The position numbers were made by a program, and so were the translations under genes. This document shows positions 32,808-42,241 of a stretch of DNA of 64,000 nucleotides, one piece after another. Location of the stretch: contig NZ_CP130720.1 of assembly GCF_035984415.1 (NCBI RefSeq), forward strand, positions 3,224,001 to 3,288,000, written 5' to 3'. The notes below the pieces were generated by a model. It ran no database searches. It saw only the letters and a program-made list of their open reading frames with translations, and had not been told where the DNA came from. This DNA is from Streptomyces sp. NBC_01296 (GTDB lineage: Bacteria; Actinomycetota; Actinomycetes; Streptomycetales; Streptomycetaceae). How positions within the stretch are numbered: the first letter of the stretch is position 1; each line of letters opens with the position of its first letter.

Positions 32808-34115
32808 TTACCCAAGTGGGACTTGACCGACTCTGTCACGTCCGCCCCTGGCCAGAACCCTTGCAAGACACTCCACGACCTCTGGCTGATAGTCGCGCCC
32901 GGTGCCCAGCCTGAGCTGCTCCAGGGCCGCCAGTGAGCCGCCGGGGTGACGGGTCCCGCCGAGCAGGTCGTCGTACGCGTTGACCGCCCGTACGATGCGC
33001 GCGGCGACGGGCTGGTCCCGGTACGGGTCCGCCTGCCGCTCCACGACCACGGCCACCTCGGCGGGCACCCCGGTCTGCCGGGCGACCTCCCCGCCGAGCA
33101 CGGCGATCCGGCGGGCCTCGGCGGCGGGCAGCCCCGCGGTGGCCCCGGCCCGGACCGGGTCGACGAGCGAGAGCTGGCCGATGTCGTGCATGAGGGCGGC
33201 GTATTCCAGCACGGTGAGCTCCCGCTGCGACAGCCCGAGCTCCCGGCCGACGGCGCAGCTCAGCACGGCGACGCGGCGGGAGTGCCCCGGGCGGGTACAG
33301 CCGGCGATCTCGGTGGCCCGGGCCAGGGAGGTGATGGTCTGGCGGTACGTGGTGCGGATCGCGGTGATCCGGTGGAAGGACAGCTGGGTCAGCAGCAGGG
33401 GCACGCAGAGGACGGGCAGGGCCCACAGCCCGGCGACGGCCACGCCGAGGGCCATGACGACCCCGGTGGCGCAGATCGCCGAGCCGATGCCGAGCTGGGC
33501 GCGCAGCTCGTCGCGCAGCAGCGGCCCGTACGGCCGGCCCGTGCGGGCGCCGGCCGGCGCGGCGGCGAGCACGGCGTCGCAGAGGGCGGTGAGGCCGAGC
33601 AGGAAGAGCAGGAAGAGGACGAGGTACGGGCCCTGCCCGATGCCGTGCTCGAGCCGGCCGGAGTTGTAGAGCGGCTGGAAGCAGACGGCGGCGAAGGCGA
33701 CGGTGAGGACCCGGCGGGCCAGGTGGTCGGCGGCGGGACCGCGGCCCCGGGCGATGTGCGGGACGATCCCGGCGAGCGCCGCGGCGACGACGACCGCGAC
33801 GATCTGGAGCACCCCGTGGTGCGTGGACTGGGTGGCGTTCGGGCCGAGCAGGGCGTACGCGAGGGCGCCGGCGGAGCCCAGCGGCGCGGGCCGGCGCTCC
33901 TCGGCCGCGTCCCGGGCGGCGCGGGGGTCGCCGTCCGCCCGGCGGTCACGGGTGTCGCCCGTGTCACGGCGGGCGAGCTCGCCGCAGGCGATCAGGGTGC
34001 CGAAGGCCAGGGCGGTGCCGGGCTCGACGACGCCGTACCAGAGGGTGTGCCCGAGCCCGGCCAGGGTGAGCACCCCGGCGGCCCCGCGCACCGTCCACAC
34101 GACCGCGCCCCTCAT
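32808..34115 (-). CDS. Membrane protein with degenerate HD (HDOD/HD-GYP-like) domain
   Basis: The 435-residue protein has seven or eight membrane segments (about 1-260), then an HD domain: HSRRVAVLSCAVGRELGLSQ and the metal motif MHDIGQLSLVDPVRAG. The GYP segment is missing, and VVVERQADPYRDQPVAARIV replaces it, so c-di-GMP hydrolysis is doubtful. Its ATG overlaps the stop of the true HD-GYP gene by 4 bp, making a coupled pair. The paralogues may form a heteromeric sensor. Confidence 0.8.
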   Translation of the reverse strand: MRGAVVWTVRGAAGVLTLAGLGHTLWYGVVEPGTALAFGTLIACGELARRDTGDTRDRRADGDPRAARDAAEERRPAPLGSAGALAYALLGPNATQSTHHGVLQIVAVVVAAALAGIVPHIARGRGPAADHLARRVLTVAFAAVCFQPLYNSGRLEHGIGQGPYLVLFLLFLLGLTALCDAVLAAAPAGARTGRPYGPLLRDELRAQLGIGSAICATGVVMALGVAVAGLWALPVLCVPLLLTQLSFHRITAIRTTYRQTITSLARATEIAGCTRPGHSRRVAVLSCAVGRELGLSQRELTVLEYAALMHDIGQLSLVDPVRAGATAGLPAAEARRIAVLGGEVARQTGVPAEVAVVVERQADPYRDQPVAARIVRAVNAYDDLLGGTRHPGGSLAALEQLRLGTGRDYQPEVVECLARVLARGGRDRVGQVPLG

Positions 34116-35716
34116 GCCCCGCCCCCGCCGTCCGGGTCCTGCCCGGCCCGCGGGTCCACGGTCCGTACGCCCAGGCGGGCGCCCTGGGCCGGGAGCCCGG
34201 ACAGCCCGGGGCCGCCGGGGTCCGGGACGGCCGCGGCAGGGGCGGCCACAACAGGAGCGGCGGCGGCTGCGGCGACGGCCGCCGGCGCACGGCCGACAGC
34301 GGAAGAGGAAACGGCACCGGCACCGGCACCGGCCGGGATCACCTGCACGTCGTCGTCCGCGGTGACCACCGGGTGCCAGCCGTCCCGGCCGATCGCGCCC
34401 ACCAGCGCGTGCACCATCGCCGGGTCGAAGTGCGCCCCTGCACACCGTTCCAGCTCGGCGAGCGCCACCGGCACCGGCCGGGCGCGGCTGTACGAGCGGG
34501 TCGAGGTCATCGCGTCGAAGGCGTCGGCCACCGCCACCACCCGGGCCAGCACCGGGATCTGCTCACCGGCCAGCCCGTACGGGTATCCGGTGCCGTCGAC
34601 CCGCTCGTGGTGGTGCAGGATCGCGGACCGGGCCTCCCCCAGGAAGCCGATGCCGCGCACCATCTCGTGCCCGTACTCGGGGTGCAGCTCGATGACCCGG
34701 CGCTCCTCGGGCGTCAGCGGCCCGTCCTTGCGCAGCAGCCGGGTCGGGACGCCGAGTTTGCCGACGTCGTGCAGGATCCCGGCGATCCGGACGACCTCGA
34801 GCCGGTCCTCGGACATGCCCAGCTCGCGGGCGATCATCGCCGAGGCCTGGCCGACGCGCTCGCTGTGGCCGCGCGTGTAGCGGTCCTTGAGGTCGACGGC
34901 CTGGACGAGCGCCCGGATCGTGGCCTGGTGGGCGGCCCGTTCGCGGTGGTACTGGGCGAAGACCCAGCAGGAGATGTACATCGGCAGCAGGACGAGGATG
35001 GCGGCCGGGAGCCCGTACGGGCTGCGCCACATGACGGCCATCATCAGCCCGGCGAGGCCGTGCACGCAGTGCGGGGCCAGGGAGCCGGTGACCAGTCCGC
35101 GCCACGCGGTCCGCGCGGGCCGTCCCTCGGCGGCGGCCAGGATGCCCGCGTCGAGGGCGGCCAGTACGAGGCAGAAGGCGGCGGCCGCGGCCGCCGCGGG
35201 GAGCATCGCGTACGGGAATTCCGCGAGCCGGCCGGCCGCACCGGGCGGCCCGGACCCCCCGAAGGCCGCTCCGAAGGACCCCGCGAAGGGGCTTGCGCCG
35301 AGCGCGGCCGGCCCGCCCAGCAGGGCGAACGTCCATCCCGCGGCCCAGGCGGCCGTGGCCTGCTGCGCCGCGTGCCACACCCGGCGCACCCGGGCGGGGC
35401 GCTGGAGCACGGCCTGGGCGAACCCGCCGGGCAGCGCGACGAGCGCGGCGGCGGCCGGCGGCAGCAGGAAGACGGCGGCGAGCACCACGGGGAAGAAGGA
35501 GCCGATGCCCTCGGGGACCCGGCTGCGGCTGCCCGGCAGCGGGCACAGCTTGACGAGTTCGCAGCCCAGGTAGAGGAGGGCGAGCAGCCCGACGACGGGC
35601 CAGGGGGTGCCGGAATCGGCGAAGGCCGGGGCGGTGCAGGCCAGTGCCGCGAGGACGGCGCACAGGATCAGGGCCCGCATGAGGGAGGGACGCGCCGCCG
35701 GCGGAGGTACCCGCAT
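34112..35716 (-). CDS. Membrane-bound HD-GYP phosphodiesterase
   Basis: The 534-residue protein has a membrane domain of eight or more segments (about 1-265). A full HD-GYP domain follows: HSERVGQASAMIAREL, ILHDVGKLGVP, HPEYGHEMV, HHHERVDGTGYPYGL and DAFDAMTSTRSY. All metal and GYP residues are present, so it should hydrolyse c-di-GMP, the second messenger that controls Streptomyces development through BldD and other effectors. A Pro/Ala/Val-rich tail of about 75 residues ends it. ATG 35716 follows a strong GGAGGAGA. It is 178 bp downstream of rsrA on the same strand. Confidence 0.88.
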   Translation of the reverse strand: MRVPPPAARPSLMRALILCAVLAALACTAPAFADSGTPWPVVGLLALLYLGCELVKLCPLPGSRSRVPEGIGSFFPVVLAAVFLLPPAAAALVALPGGFAQAVLQRPARVRRVWHAAQQATAAWAAGWTFALLGGPAALGASPFAGSFGAAFGGSGPPGAAGRLAEFPYAMLPAAAAAAAFCLVLAALDAGILAAAEGRPARTAWRGLVTGSLAPHCVHGLAGLMMAVMWRSPYGLPAAILVLLPMYISCWVFAQYHRERAAHQATIRALVQAVDLKDRYTRGHSERVGQASAMIARELGMSEDRLEVVRIAGILHDVGKLGVPTRLLRKDGPLTPEERRVIELHPEYGHEMVRGIGFLGEARSAILHHHERVDGTGYPYGLAGEQIPVLARVVAVADAFDAMTSTRSYSRARPVPVALAELERCAGAHFDPAMVHALVGAIGRDGWHPVVTADDDVQVIPAGAGAGAVSSSAVGRAPAAVAAAAAAPVVAAPAAAVPDPGGPGLSGLPAQGARLGVRTVDPRAGQDPDGGGGA

Positions 35717-35894
35717 GGCGCTCTCCTCCCGTGTGCCGTGCGCACCCGGTGCCGCCGCGTCGCAGGGGCACCGTCTGGGGAGAATAGGTGGGGCCCCTTG
35801 TGCAGCGGGCCACATTTTCGTATTGCGCCGTACGGGCGCCCCCGGATTAGCACCTTCGGGTGAACGAAGTGGGTTTCCAGGGGCGGTTGTTCGA

Positions 35895-36197
35895 TTAGCC
35901 GGTGGCGGGATCCGCGGTCACGTCGTGATCGGGAACGGCCTGGCCCGAACGGATCAGTTCGATCCGGCCCATGACCTTCGAGCGCAGATCGGTCGGCACG
36001 TCGTCCGAACCGCAGCAGCGCTTCACCAGCTTCTTCACGGCCTGCTCGAGGCCGTACTTCTCCAGACAGGGATTGCACTCGCCGAAGTGCGTCTCGAACT
36101 TCGTGCAATCGCTGTCCGGCATCTCGTGGTCCAGGAACTCGTACAGGTGGTCCAGGACCTCAGAGCACTCCGTCTCGTGCGGCTCTCCGCAGCTCAT
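35895..36197 (-). CDS. rsrA: Redox-sensing zinc anti-sigma factor RsrA
   Basis: The 100-residue ZAS protein holds sigma-R inactive until thiol oxidation releases zinc. The zinc site is readable: C11, H37, C41 and C44 (HFGECNPC), with C31 also conserved and C61/C62 nearby. The N-terminal [13 protein letters not shown] and the helix [17 protein letters not shown] match S. coelicolor RsrA closely, from memory. ATG 36197 overlaps the sigR stop by 4 bp, so the two are made in coupled amounts. The promoter is upstream of sigR. Confidence 0.96.
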   Translation of the reverse strand: MSCGEPHETECSEVLDHLYEFLDHEMPDSDCTKFETHFGECNPCLEKYGLEQAVKKLVKRCCGSDDVPTDLRSKVMGRIELIRSGQAVPDHDVTADPATG

Positions 36198-37003
36198 GAG
36201 CCCGAGCCTTTCAGGTCGTTCGACTCTCCCGCGCCGGCGGGAACCAGCCCGCGCTCACGGGCATAGTCCTCCAGCATTCCGCGGAGTTGACGGCGGCCAC
36301 GGTGCAGTCGCGACATGACCGTACCGATGGGTGTACCCATGATGTCCGCGATCTCCTTGTACGCAAAGCCCTCTACGTCGGCAAGATAGACCGCGATGCG
36401 GAACTCCTCCGGAATGGCCTGAAGCGCTTCCTTCACATCCGAATCGGGCAGGTGGTCGAGCGCCTGCGATTCGGCGGAACGCAGTCCCGTCGACATGTGC
36501 GACTCGGCGCGCGCCAGCTGCCAGTCCTCGATCTCCTCCGCCGCGCTGCGCTGCGGTTCACGCTGCTTCTTGCGGTAGGAGTTGATGAACGTGTTGGTCA
36601 GAATGCGGTAGAGCCACGCCTTGAGATTGGTGCCCTCGCGGAACTGGTGGAAGGACGCGTATGCCTTCGCGTACGTCTCCTGGACCAGGTCCTCGGCGTC
36701 GGCCGGATTGCGCGTCATGCGCAGTGCGGCCGAGTACATCTGGTCGAGGTAGCCGAGGGCGTCCCTCTCGAAGCGCGCATTGCGCTCCGGGGTTGTCTCC
36801 TCCGCGTGGCCTTCGTCGGTCCCAGCGACAGGACCCACCTCCTCCGACTGCGTGACGGCTCCGAAAGCGGACCCGCTCGAATCGGAGAATAGTCGACCAT
36901 CCCGGCCTTCCGCCGCCTGAAGCAGGCCGCGCTTGGGCCCGGGCAGGACCGTCCAGTCCAGGCCTGCCGCCTGCGGACGGTGCTGGCTGATGACCTGGGT
37001 CAT
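36194..37003 (-). CDS. sigR: ECF sigma factor SigR (thiol-oxidative stress), two start sites
   Basis: Region 2 is readable as [31 protein letters not shown] and [20 protein letters not shown]; region 4 as [20 protein letters not shown] and [23 protein letters not shown] 37003 gives 269 residues, GTG 36838 gives 214. The 55-residue difference equals the N-terminal extension of the unstable sigma-R' isoform described in S. coelicolor, made from the stress-induced promoter and degraded by Clp. A consensus sigma-R promoter lies upstream. Its targets include thioredoxin and mycothiol genes. Confidence 0.96.
   Translation of the reverse strand: MTQVISQHRPQAAGLDWTVLPGPKRGLLQAAEGRDGRLFSDSSGSAFGAVTQSEEVGPVAGTDEGHAEETTPERNARFERDALGYLDQMYSAALRMTRNPADAEDLVQETYAKAYASFHQFREGTNLKAWLYRILTNTFINSYRKKQREPQRSAAEEIEDWQLARAESHMSTGLRSAESQALDHLPDSDVKEALQAIPEEFRIAVYLADVEGFAYKEIADIMGTPIGTVMSRLHRGRRQLRGMLEDYARERGLVPAGAGESNDLKGSGS
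36836..36845 (-). promoter_or_regulatory. Internal start of the short, stable SigR form
   Basis: GTG at 36838 begins [25 protein letters not shown] directly abuts it, too close for a normal ribosome site, which fits translation of a nearly leaderless constitutive transcript. Sequence upstream of it is less conserved in character than the sigma core. Confidence 0.6.
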
Positions 37004-37052
37004 GCGCTCCCTCTCCTCCGACGATTTCCCGTGCGTTTCCGACATCCGGCAC

Positions 37053-37078
37053 AACAGAAGGGCCCGGCCGTGCATTCC
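37053..37078 (-). promoter_or_regulatory. Sigma-R-dependent promoter of sigR-rsrA
   Basis: On the minus strand GGAAT (37078-37074), an 18-bp spacer and GTT (37055-37053) exactly match the sigma-R consensus GGAAT-N18-GTT. It lies 50 bp before ATG 37003, so its transcript encodes the long isoform. This gives positive autoregulation under thiol stress. Confidence 0.88.
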
Positions 37079-37129
37079 CGGGGCCGGGGGCCTGCGCCGG
37101 GCAGGCTCCGAAAGGTGATCGGGATCACG

Positions 37130-37792
37130 TCAGAGGGGAAGTCCGGCGAGCCATGCGGCGACGGCCCCGGTGATCGCCTCGAGGGTTTCCTCCTGGGTCG
37201 GACCGGCCTTCTTCGGCACCGCGAAGCCGTGATCGGCGTGCGGGACCTCCACCAGTTCGTACGCCGCCCGCGCGGTCGGCGGCGGGAACTCCCCGGGCCG
37301 CCCGAAGGGGTCCCGGCCGCCCTGGACGACCAGGGTGGGCCGCCCGGCGCCGGTCAGCTCCTCGGCCCGGGACTTCTCGGGCCGGCCCGGCGGGTGCAGC
37401 GGGAACGCCAGCGCCAGCACCCCGGCCGCCCCCAGCTCTGCGGCGGTGCGGCAGGCCATCCGGGCCCCGGCGCTGCGCCCGCCCGCCACGACGGGCAGCC
37501 CGGGCTTCGCCAGCGCCGGCCACAGGCCGCGCCAGCCCTCGTCGAGCACCTTGGGCGCGGCGGCCACCTTCTTCCCGGCGACCCGCCACGGCTGCTCGAC
37601 CAGCGCCACGGTGACCCCCTGCGCGGGCAGGGCGGCGGCCAGGGCCTGGAGGTCGCGGGCCTCGATCCCGCCGCCGGCGCCGTGGCTGACGGCCAGTACG
37701 AGGCGGGCCGTGCGGGCGGGGGCGGGATGCCAGGTGATGCGGGCCTCGCCCGCCGGGGTGTCGACGCTCTCGGTGCGCGTACGGGTGGTCAT
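37130..37792 (-). CDS. Alpha/beta hydrolase (KANL3/Tex30-like)
   Basis: The 220-residue protein has SHGAGGG (oxyanion loop), GGRSAGARMA (nucleophile Ser elbow), QGGRDPFG (Asp) and HADHGF (His), a complete catalytic triad. Order and size match the Tex30/KANL3-type family related to dienelactone hydrolases. The substrate is unknown. It is 18 bp beyond the SRAP stop and on the same strand, so likely cotranscribed with it. Its 3' end lies 51 bp before the sigma-R promoter. Confidence 0.82.
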   Translation of the reverse strand: MTTRTRTESVDTPAGEARITWHPAPARTARLVLAVSHGAGGGIEARDLQALAAALPAQGVTVALVEQPWRVAGKKVAAAPKVLDEGWRGLWPALAKPGLPVVAGGRSAGARMACRTAAELGAAGVLALAFPLHPPGRPEKSRAEELTGAGRPTLVVQGGRDPFGRPGEFPPPTARAAYELVEVPHADHGFAVPKKAGPTQEETLEAITGAVAAWLAGLPL

Positions 37793-37810
37793 GGACCCAT
37801 CCTGCACGGG

Positions 37811-38626
37811 TCAGAACAGCGTGCACTCCTGCGGCGCGGCCAGCTCGTCGAGCAGCTCCGGCCCGTTGTTGCGCACGTTGCTGACGGCCGTGGACACCGG
37901 GTACGCGCGCATCAGCCCGCCCGGCGGCGGCATGAGCAGGCCCTGGAGTTCGTCGGTGTCGGTGCGGGCCGGGTCCAGCCAGGCATCCCAGCGGTCCGGG
38001 GTCAGCATCAGCGGCATCCGGGGGTGGATCTCGGCGAGCGAGGCCGGGCCCTCGGCGGGGGCCACGGCCAGCGGCCCGGTCTCGGCCTCGGCGGTGATCA
38101 CCGAGCAGGTCGCCCACCAGGCCTGCGGGTGGTCGCCGGGGAGGGTCGGGTCGCGCCAGAACTCGTACACCCCGGCCATGGCGAAGACGGAGCCGTCGGC
38201 GGGGAGCACGAAGTAGGGCTGTTTGCGGGACCGCTTCTTCTTGCCCTCGACCTCGAGCTGCCGCTCGTCGTGGGCGGTGACCCACTCGTAGTAGCCGTCG
38301 GCCGGGACGATGCAGCGGCGCTGCGCGAAGGGCCGGCGGAAGGACGGCTTCTCGGCCAGCGTCTCGGACCGGGCGTTGATCATCCGGGCGGCGCCGTCGG
38401 GGTTCTTGGCCCAGGACGGGACGAGCCCCCACTTCAGGGTGCGCAGCTGACGAACCGGACGCGGATCCGGAGCGTCCTTCACAGGACGGTCGAGGACGAC
38501 GTGGACCGCCTTCGTCGGCGCCACGTTCCAGTCGGGTGCCAGGGTCTCCTCCGGCTCCCACCGCTCGATGCCGAAGGCCTCCACCAGGTCCTCGGGCTTG
38601 CGACTCGCTGCATACCTTCCGCACAT
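37811..38626 (-). CDS. SRAP-family DNA-protein crosslink protein (HMCES/YedK)
   Basis: The 271-residue protein begins MCGRYAAS. After Met removal, Cys2 becomes the N-terminal nucleophile that traps abasic sites in single-stranded DNA. NARSETL, GYYEW (Glu) and IHPRMPLML (His) complete the active site. An insert of Lys/Arg residues (EGKKKRSRKQ) may aid DNA binding. ATG 38626 is fixed by the need for Cys2. It diverges from the M50 protease gene with 53 bp between starts. The SRAP-aroA-rsgA neighbourhood is shared with mycobacteria, as I recall. Confidence 0.92.
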   Translation of the reverse strand: MCGRYAASRKPEDLVEAFGIERWEPEETLAPDWNVAPTKAVHVVLDRPVKDAPDPRPVRQLRTLKWGLVPSWAKNPDGAARMINARSETLAEKPSFRRPFAQRRCIVPADGYYEWVTAHDERQLEVEGKKKRSRKQPYFVLPADGSVFAMAGVYEFWRDPTLPGDHPQAWWATCSVITAEAETGPLAVAPAEGPASLAEIHPRMPLMLTPDRWDAWLDPARTDTDELQGLLMPPPGGLMRAYPVSTAVSNVRNNGPELLDELAAPQECTLF

Positions 38627-38679
38627 GGCTGCCACACTGCCATCTCACCCGCTCACCACCGCAAGGAGTCCGCCACTCT

Positions 38680-39393
38680 ATGGACAGCACCACGACCGCC
38701 GGCCTGTGGGACCGGCTGACCGGCATACAGACCCCGCCGGCCCTGTGGCTGGTGATCGTGACGGGCGTGGTCGCGCTGGCCGCCGTGGGGCCGCGCCCGC
38801 TGTGGCGGCTGTCCCGCAACGCCGTGACCATCGCGCACGAGGGCGGCCACGGGCTGATCGCGCTGCTGACCGGACGGAAGCTGGACGGGATCCGGCTGCA
38901 CTCCGACACCAGCGGGGTCACCGTCAGCGTCGGCAAGGCGACCGGGCCCGGGATGATCCTGACCGCCGCCGCCGGATACCCGGCGCCCTCGCTGCTCGGG
39001 CTCGGCGGGGCCGCGCTGCTGTCGGCCCACCGGATCACGCTGCTGCTGTGGGCGGCCACCGCGCTGCTGCTGGCGATGCTGGTGATGATCCGGAACGCGT
39101 ACGGCGCCCTGACGGTGGTGCTGTCCGGCGCCGCGTTCGTCCTGGTCTCCTGGCTCGCCCCGGCCGAGGTCCAGGCGGCCTTCGCGTACCTGGTGGTGTG
39201 GTTCTTGCTGATGGGCGGCGTGCGGCCGGTCTTCGAGCTGGGCGCCAAGCGCCGGCACGGCGGGGCGCCGGATTCCGACGCGGACCAGCTGGGGCGGCTC
39301 ACCCACGTCCATCCGGTGGCCTGGCTGCTCCTGTTCCACGCCGTCGCGCTGTGCTCGCTCATCGGCGGCGGGCGCTGGCTTCTCAACCTCTGA
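38680..39393 (+). CDS. M50B-family membrane metalloprotease-like protein
   Basis: The 237-residue protein has five or six membrane segments. AVTIAHEGGHGLIALLTGRK carries the HExxH zinc motif (HEGGH) in the first helical pair. Its short size and early motif fit the M50B-like group (peptidase_M50B-like), not the S2P proteases with PDZ domains. Its substrate is unknown. ATG 38680 follows AAGGAG. The aroA gene starts 75 bp downstream on the same strand. Confidence 0.85.
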   Translation: MDSTTTAGLWDRLTGIQTPPALWLVIVTGVVALAAVGPRPLWRLSRNAVTIAHEGGHGLIALLTGRKLDGIRLHSDTSGVTVSVGKATGPGMILTAAAGYPAPSLLGLGGAALLSAHRITLLLWAATALLLAMLVMIRNAYGALTVVLSGAAFVLVSWLAPAEVQAAFAYLVVWFLLMGGVRPVFELGAKRRHGGAPDSDADQLGRLTHVHPVAWLLLFHAVALCSLIGGGRWLLNL

Positions 39394-39468
39394 GACGGAT
39401 CCCGTCCGGCCCCGCTGCGGCGGCGCGATCAAGATCTGGGCCCGGGAGGAACCACTAAAGTGGGGGCC

Positions 39469-40806
39469 ATGACCGAGACCCCCGCGCTCCATGCCCTCTG
39501 GCCCGCTCCGCTCGCCGACGGCACCGTCCACGCCACCGTCACCGTGCCCGGGTCGAAGTCGGTCACCAACCGCGCCCTCGTCCTCGCCGCGCTCGCCGCC
39601 GAGCCGGGCTGGGTGCGCCGCCCGCTGCGCTCGCGCGATTCCCGGCTGATGGCGGACGCGCTGCGCGCGCTGGGTGTCGGCATCGAGGAGACCGCCTCCT
39701 CCAGCTCCGGTGACGGCTCCGGCGGCGAGGCCTGGCGGATCATCCCGGCCGCCCTGCACGGCCCGGCCACGGTCGACGTCGGCAATGCGGGCACGGTCAT
39801 GCGCTTCCTGCCGCCCGTCGCCACCCTGGCCGCCGGCGACATCCGCTTCGACGGCGACCCGCGTTCCTACGAGCGCCCGCTCGGCCAGGTCATCAGCGCC
39901 CTGCGCGCCCTCGGCGCCCGGATCGACGACGACGGCCGGGGCGCGCTGCCCCTGACGGTCCAGGGCGGCGGGGCCCTGGAGGGCGGCGTCGTCGAGATCG
40001 ACGCCTCCAACTCCTCGCAGTTCGTCTCGGCGCTGCTGCTCTCCGGCCCGCGCTTCAACCAGGGCGTCGAGGTCCGGCACGTGGGCACCGCGCTGCCGTC
40101 GATGCCGCACATCCGGATGACGGTGGAGATGCTGCGCGCGGCGGGCGCCCAGGTCGACACCCCCGAGGCGGGCGGCGAGCCGAACGTGTGGCGGGTCGCG
40201 CCGAGCGCGCTGCTGGGCCGGGACATGGTCGTGGAGCCGGACCTGTCGAACGCGCAGCCGTTCCTGGCGGCGGCCCTGATCACCGGCGGCACGGTCACGA
40301 TCCCGGACTGGCCGCGCCGCACCACCCAGCCCGGCGACGAGCTGCGCCGGATCTTCACCGAGATGGGCGGCTCCTGCGAGCTGACCGACGCGGGCCTGGT
40401 CTTCACCGGCAGCGGCAAGATCCACGGCATCGACGTGGACCTGAGCGAGGTCGGCGAACTGACCCCGGGCATCGCGGCCGTGGCGGCACTGGCCGACTCC
40501 CCGTCCACCCTGCGCGGGGTGGCGCACCTGCGGCTGCACGAGACGGACCGGCTGGCGGCGCTGACTGCGGAGATCAACGGGCTCGGCGGCGAGGTCACCG
40601 AGACCGCCGACGGCCTGCACATCCGCCCGCGCCCGCTGCACGGCGGCGTGTTCCACACGTACGACGACCACCGGATGGCCACCGCGGGTGCGGTGATCGG
40701 CCTGGCGGTGGAGGGCGTGGAGATCGAGAACGTGGCGACGACCGCGAAGACCCTGCCGGACTTCCCCAGGATGTGGGCCGACATGCTCGCAGGAGCGGGA
40801 GCGTAG
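39469..40806 (+). CDS. aroA: 5-enolpyruvylshikimate-3-phosphate synthase
   Basis: The 445-residue enzyme joins PEP and shikimate-3-phosphate in aromatic amino-acid synthesis. [30 protein letters not shown], and [19 protein letters not shown] are the substrate-binding signatures. [11 protein letters not shown] near the end is the last conserved block. ATG 39469 was chosen; GTG 39460 would add three residues. The rsgA gene follows by 9 bp, so the two form an operon, as in mycobacteria by my recollection. Confidence 0.96.
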   Translation: MTETPALHALWPAPLADGTVHATVTVPGSKSVTNRALVLAALAAEPGWVRRPLRSRDSRLMADALRALGVGIEETASSSSGDGSGGEAWRIIPAALHGPATVDVGNAGTVMRFLPPVATLAAGDIRFDGDPRSYERPLGQVISALRALGARIDDDGRGALPLTVQGGGALEGGVVEIDASNSSQFVSALLLSGPRFNQGVEVRHVGTALPSMPHIRMTVEMLRAAGAQVDTPEAGGEPNVWRVAPSALLGRDMVVEPDLSNAQPFLAAALITGGTVTIPDWPRRTTQPGDELRRIFTEMGGSCELTDAGLVFTGSGKIHGIDVDLSEVGELTPGIAAVAALADSPSTLRGVAHLRLHETDRLAALTAEINGLGGEVTETADGLHIRPRPLHGGVFHTYDDHRMATAGAVIGLAVEGVEIENVATTAKTLPDFPRMWADMLAGAGA

Positions 40807-40815
40807 GGCCCCGTC

Positions 40816-41826
40816 ATGCGCAGGTACGGCAAGCACACCGACGAGGACGACATCCGTCAGCGGCCCAACCCCAAGGGCAACCGGCCCCGGACCACCATCC
40901 GGCCCAAGCACGAGGACGCGGCCGAGGGCTTCGTCCTGACCGTCGACCGCGGCCGGCTGACCTGCCTGGTCGACGGCCGCACGATCCACGCGATGAAGGC
41001 CCGCGAGCTGGGCCGCAAGGCGGCGGTGGTCGGCGACCGGGTCTGGATCGTCGGCGATCTGACCGGCAAGAAGGACACCCTCGCGCGGATCGTGCGGATC
41101 GAGGAGCGCAAGTCCGTCCTGCGGCGCACCGCGGACGACGACGACCCGTACGAGCGGGTGGTCGTCGCCAACGCGGACCAGCTGGCGATCGTCACGGCGC
41201 TGGCCGATCCGGAGCCGCGGCCCAGGATGATCGACCGCTGTCTGGTGGCCGCGTACGACGCCGGGCTGGAGCCGCTGCTGGTCCTCACGAAGTCGGACCT
41301 GACCTCGGCGGACAAGATCCTGGAGATCTACTCGACGTTCGGCCTGAACTACGTGGTCACCAACCGCGAGGAGCTGGCGAGCGGCGACGCCGCCGACCGG
41401 GTGCGCGAGCGCCTGAACGGCCGGATCACCGCGTTCGTCGGCCACTCGGGCGTCGGCAAGACCACCCTGGTGAACTCGCTGGTCGCCGAGGGCCGCCAGC
41501 GCGCCACCGGGCACGTCAACGCGGTGACCGGCCGCGGCCGGCACACCACCACCTCGGCGCTCGCACTGCCGCTGCCGGGCGGCGACGGCTGGGTCATCGA
41601 CACCCCGGGCGTGCGCTCGTTCGGCCTGCACCACGTGGACCCGTCCCGGGTGATCCTGGCCTTCCCGGAACTGGTTCCCGGTACGGAGGGCTGCCCGCGG
41701 GCCTGCAGCCACGACGAGCAGGACTGCGCGCTCGACAAGTGGGTGGAGGAAGGCCACGCGGATCCGGCGCGCCTGTACTCGCTGCGGCGGCTGCTCCAGA
41801 CCCGCGAGCGCCGCGAAGGAGACTGA
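40816..41826 (+). CDS. rsgA: Ribosome small-subunit GTPase RsgA
   Basis: The 336-residue protein has an OB-fold N-terminus, then a circularly permuted GTPase: G4 (TKSD) first, then G1 (GHSGVGKTTLVN), then G3 (DTPGVRSFG). The C-terminal zinc finger is GCPRACSHDEQDCALDKW. RsgA helps late 30S maturation. ATG 40816 lies 9 bp after aroA. A basic N-terminal tail (RQRPNPKGNRPRTTIRPKHE) should bind rRNA. Confidence 0.95.
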   Translation: MRRYGKHTDEDDIRQRPNPKGNRPRTTIRPKHEDAAEGFVLTVDRGRLTCLVDGRTIHAMKARELGRKAAVVGDRVWIVGDLTGKKDTLARIVRIEERKSVLRRTADDDDPYERVVVANADQLAIVTALADPEPRPRMIDRCLVAAYDAGLEPLLVLTKSDLTSADKILEIYSTFGLNYVVTNREELASGDAADRVRERLNGRITAFVGHSGVGKTTLVNSLVAEGRQRATGHVNAVTGRGRHTTTSALALPLPGGDGWVIDTPGVRSFGLHHVDPSRVILAFPELVPGTEGCPRACSHDEQDCALDKWVEEGHADPARLYSLRRLLQTRERREGD

Positions 41827-41917
41827 TCGTCCGGCGGGGTTTGCCGAGCGCCACGTCTGGTAAATGCATAATCGCACCACGTGACATGACGTCACCTGAC
41901 GCGGGGAGGCATGCGCC

Positions 41918-42241
41918 ATGGCGTGGCTGCTGGTGGTCGTCGCCGGAATCCTGGAGACCGGTTTCGCGGTCTGCCTCAAGCTGTCCCACGGGTTCACCCG
42001 GCTGTGGCCGACCATCGCCTTCGCCGCCTTCGCGCTCGGCAGCTTCGGGCTGCTGACCCTGGCCCTGAAGAAACTGGACGTGGGCCCGGCCTACGCGGTG
42101 TGGACGGGCATCGGGGCCGCCGGGACGGCCATCTACGGCATGGTCTTCCTCGGCGATCTGGTCTCGACCCTCAAACTCGTCTCGATCTCGCTGGTCATCC
42201 TGGGCGTCATCGGCCTCCAGCTGTCCGGTTCGGCTCACTGA
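41918..42241 (+). CDS. SMR-family efflux protein (Gdx/SugE-like)
   Basis: The 107-residue protein has four membrane helices and the essential Glu at 13 (AGILETGFA). The pattern GPAYAVWTGIGAAGTAIYGM fits the SugE/Gdx guanidinium-exporter branch better than EmrE, although no guanidine riboswitch is clear upstream. It works as an antiparallel dimer exchanging H+. GGGGAGG precedes the ATG. The last 35 bp overlap the convergent TetR gene. A palindrome, GTGAC-at-GACGTCAC, lies about 30 bp upstream. Confidence 0.9.
   Translation: MAWLLVVVAGILETGFAVCLKLSHGFTRLWPTIAFAAFALGSFGLLTLALKKLDVGPAYAVWTGIGAAGTAIYGMVFLGDLVSTLKLVSISLVILGVIGLQLSGSAH

Noticed and set aside
41827..41917. Guanidine riboswitch before the SMR gene
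   Set aside because: No convincing ykkC, mini-ykkC or ykkC-III core was seen in the 91-bp leader.
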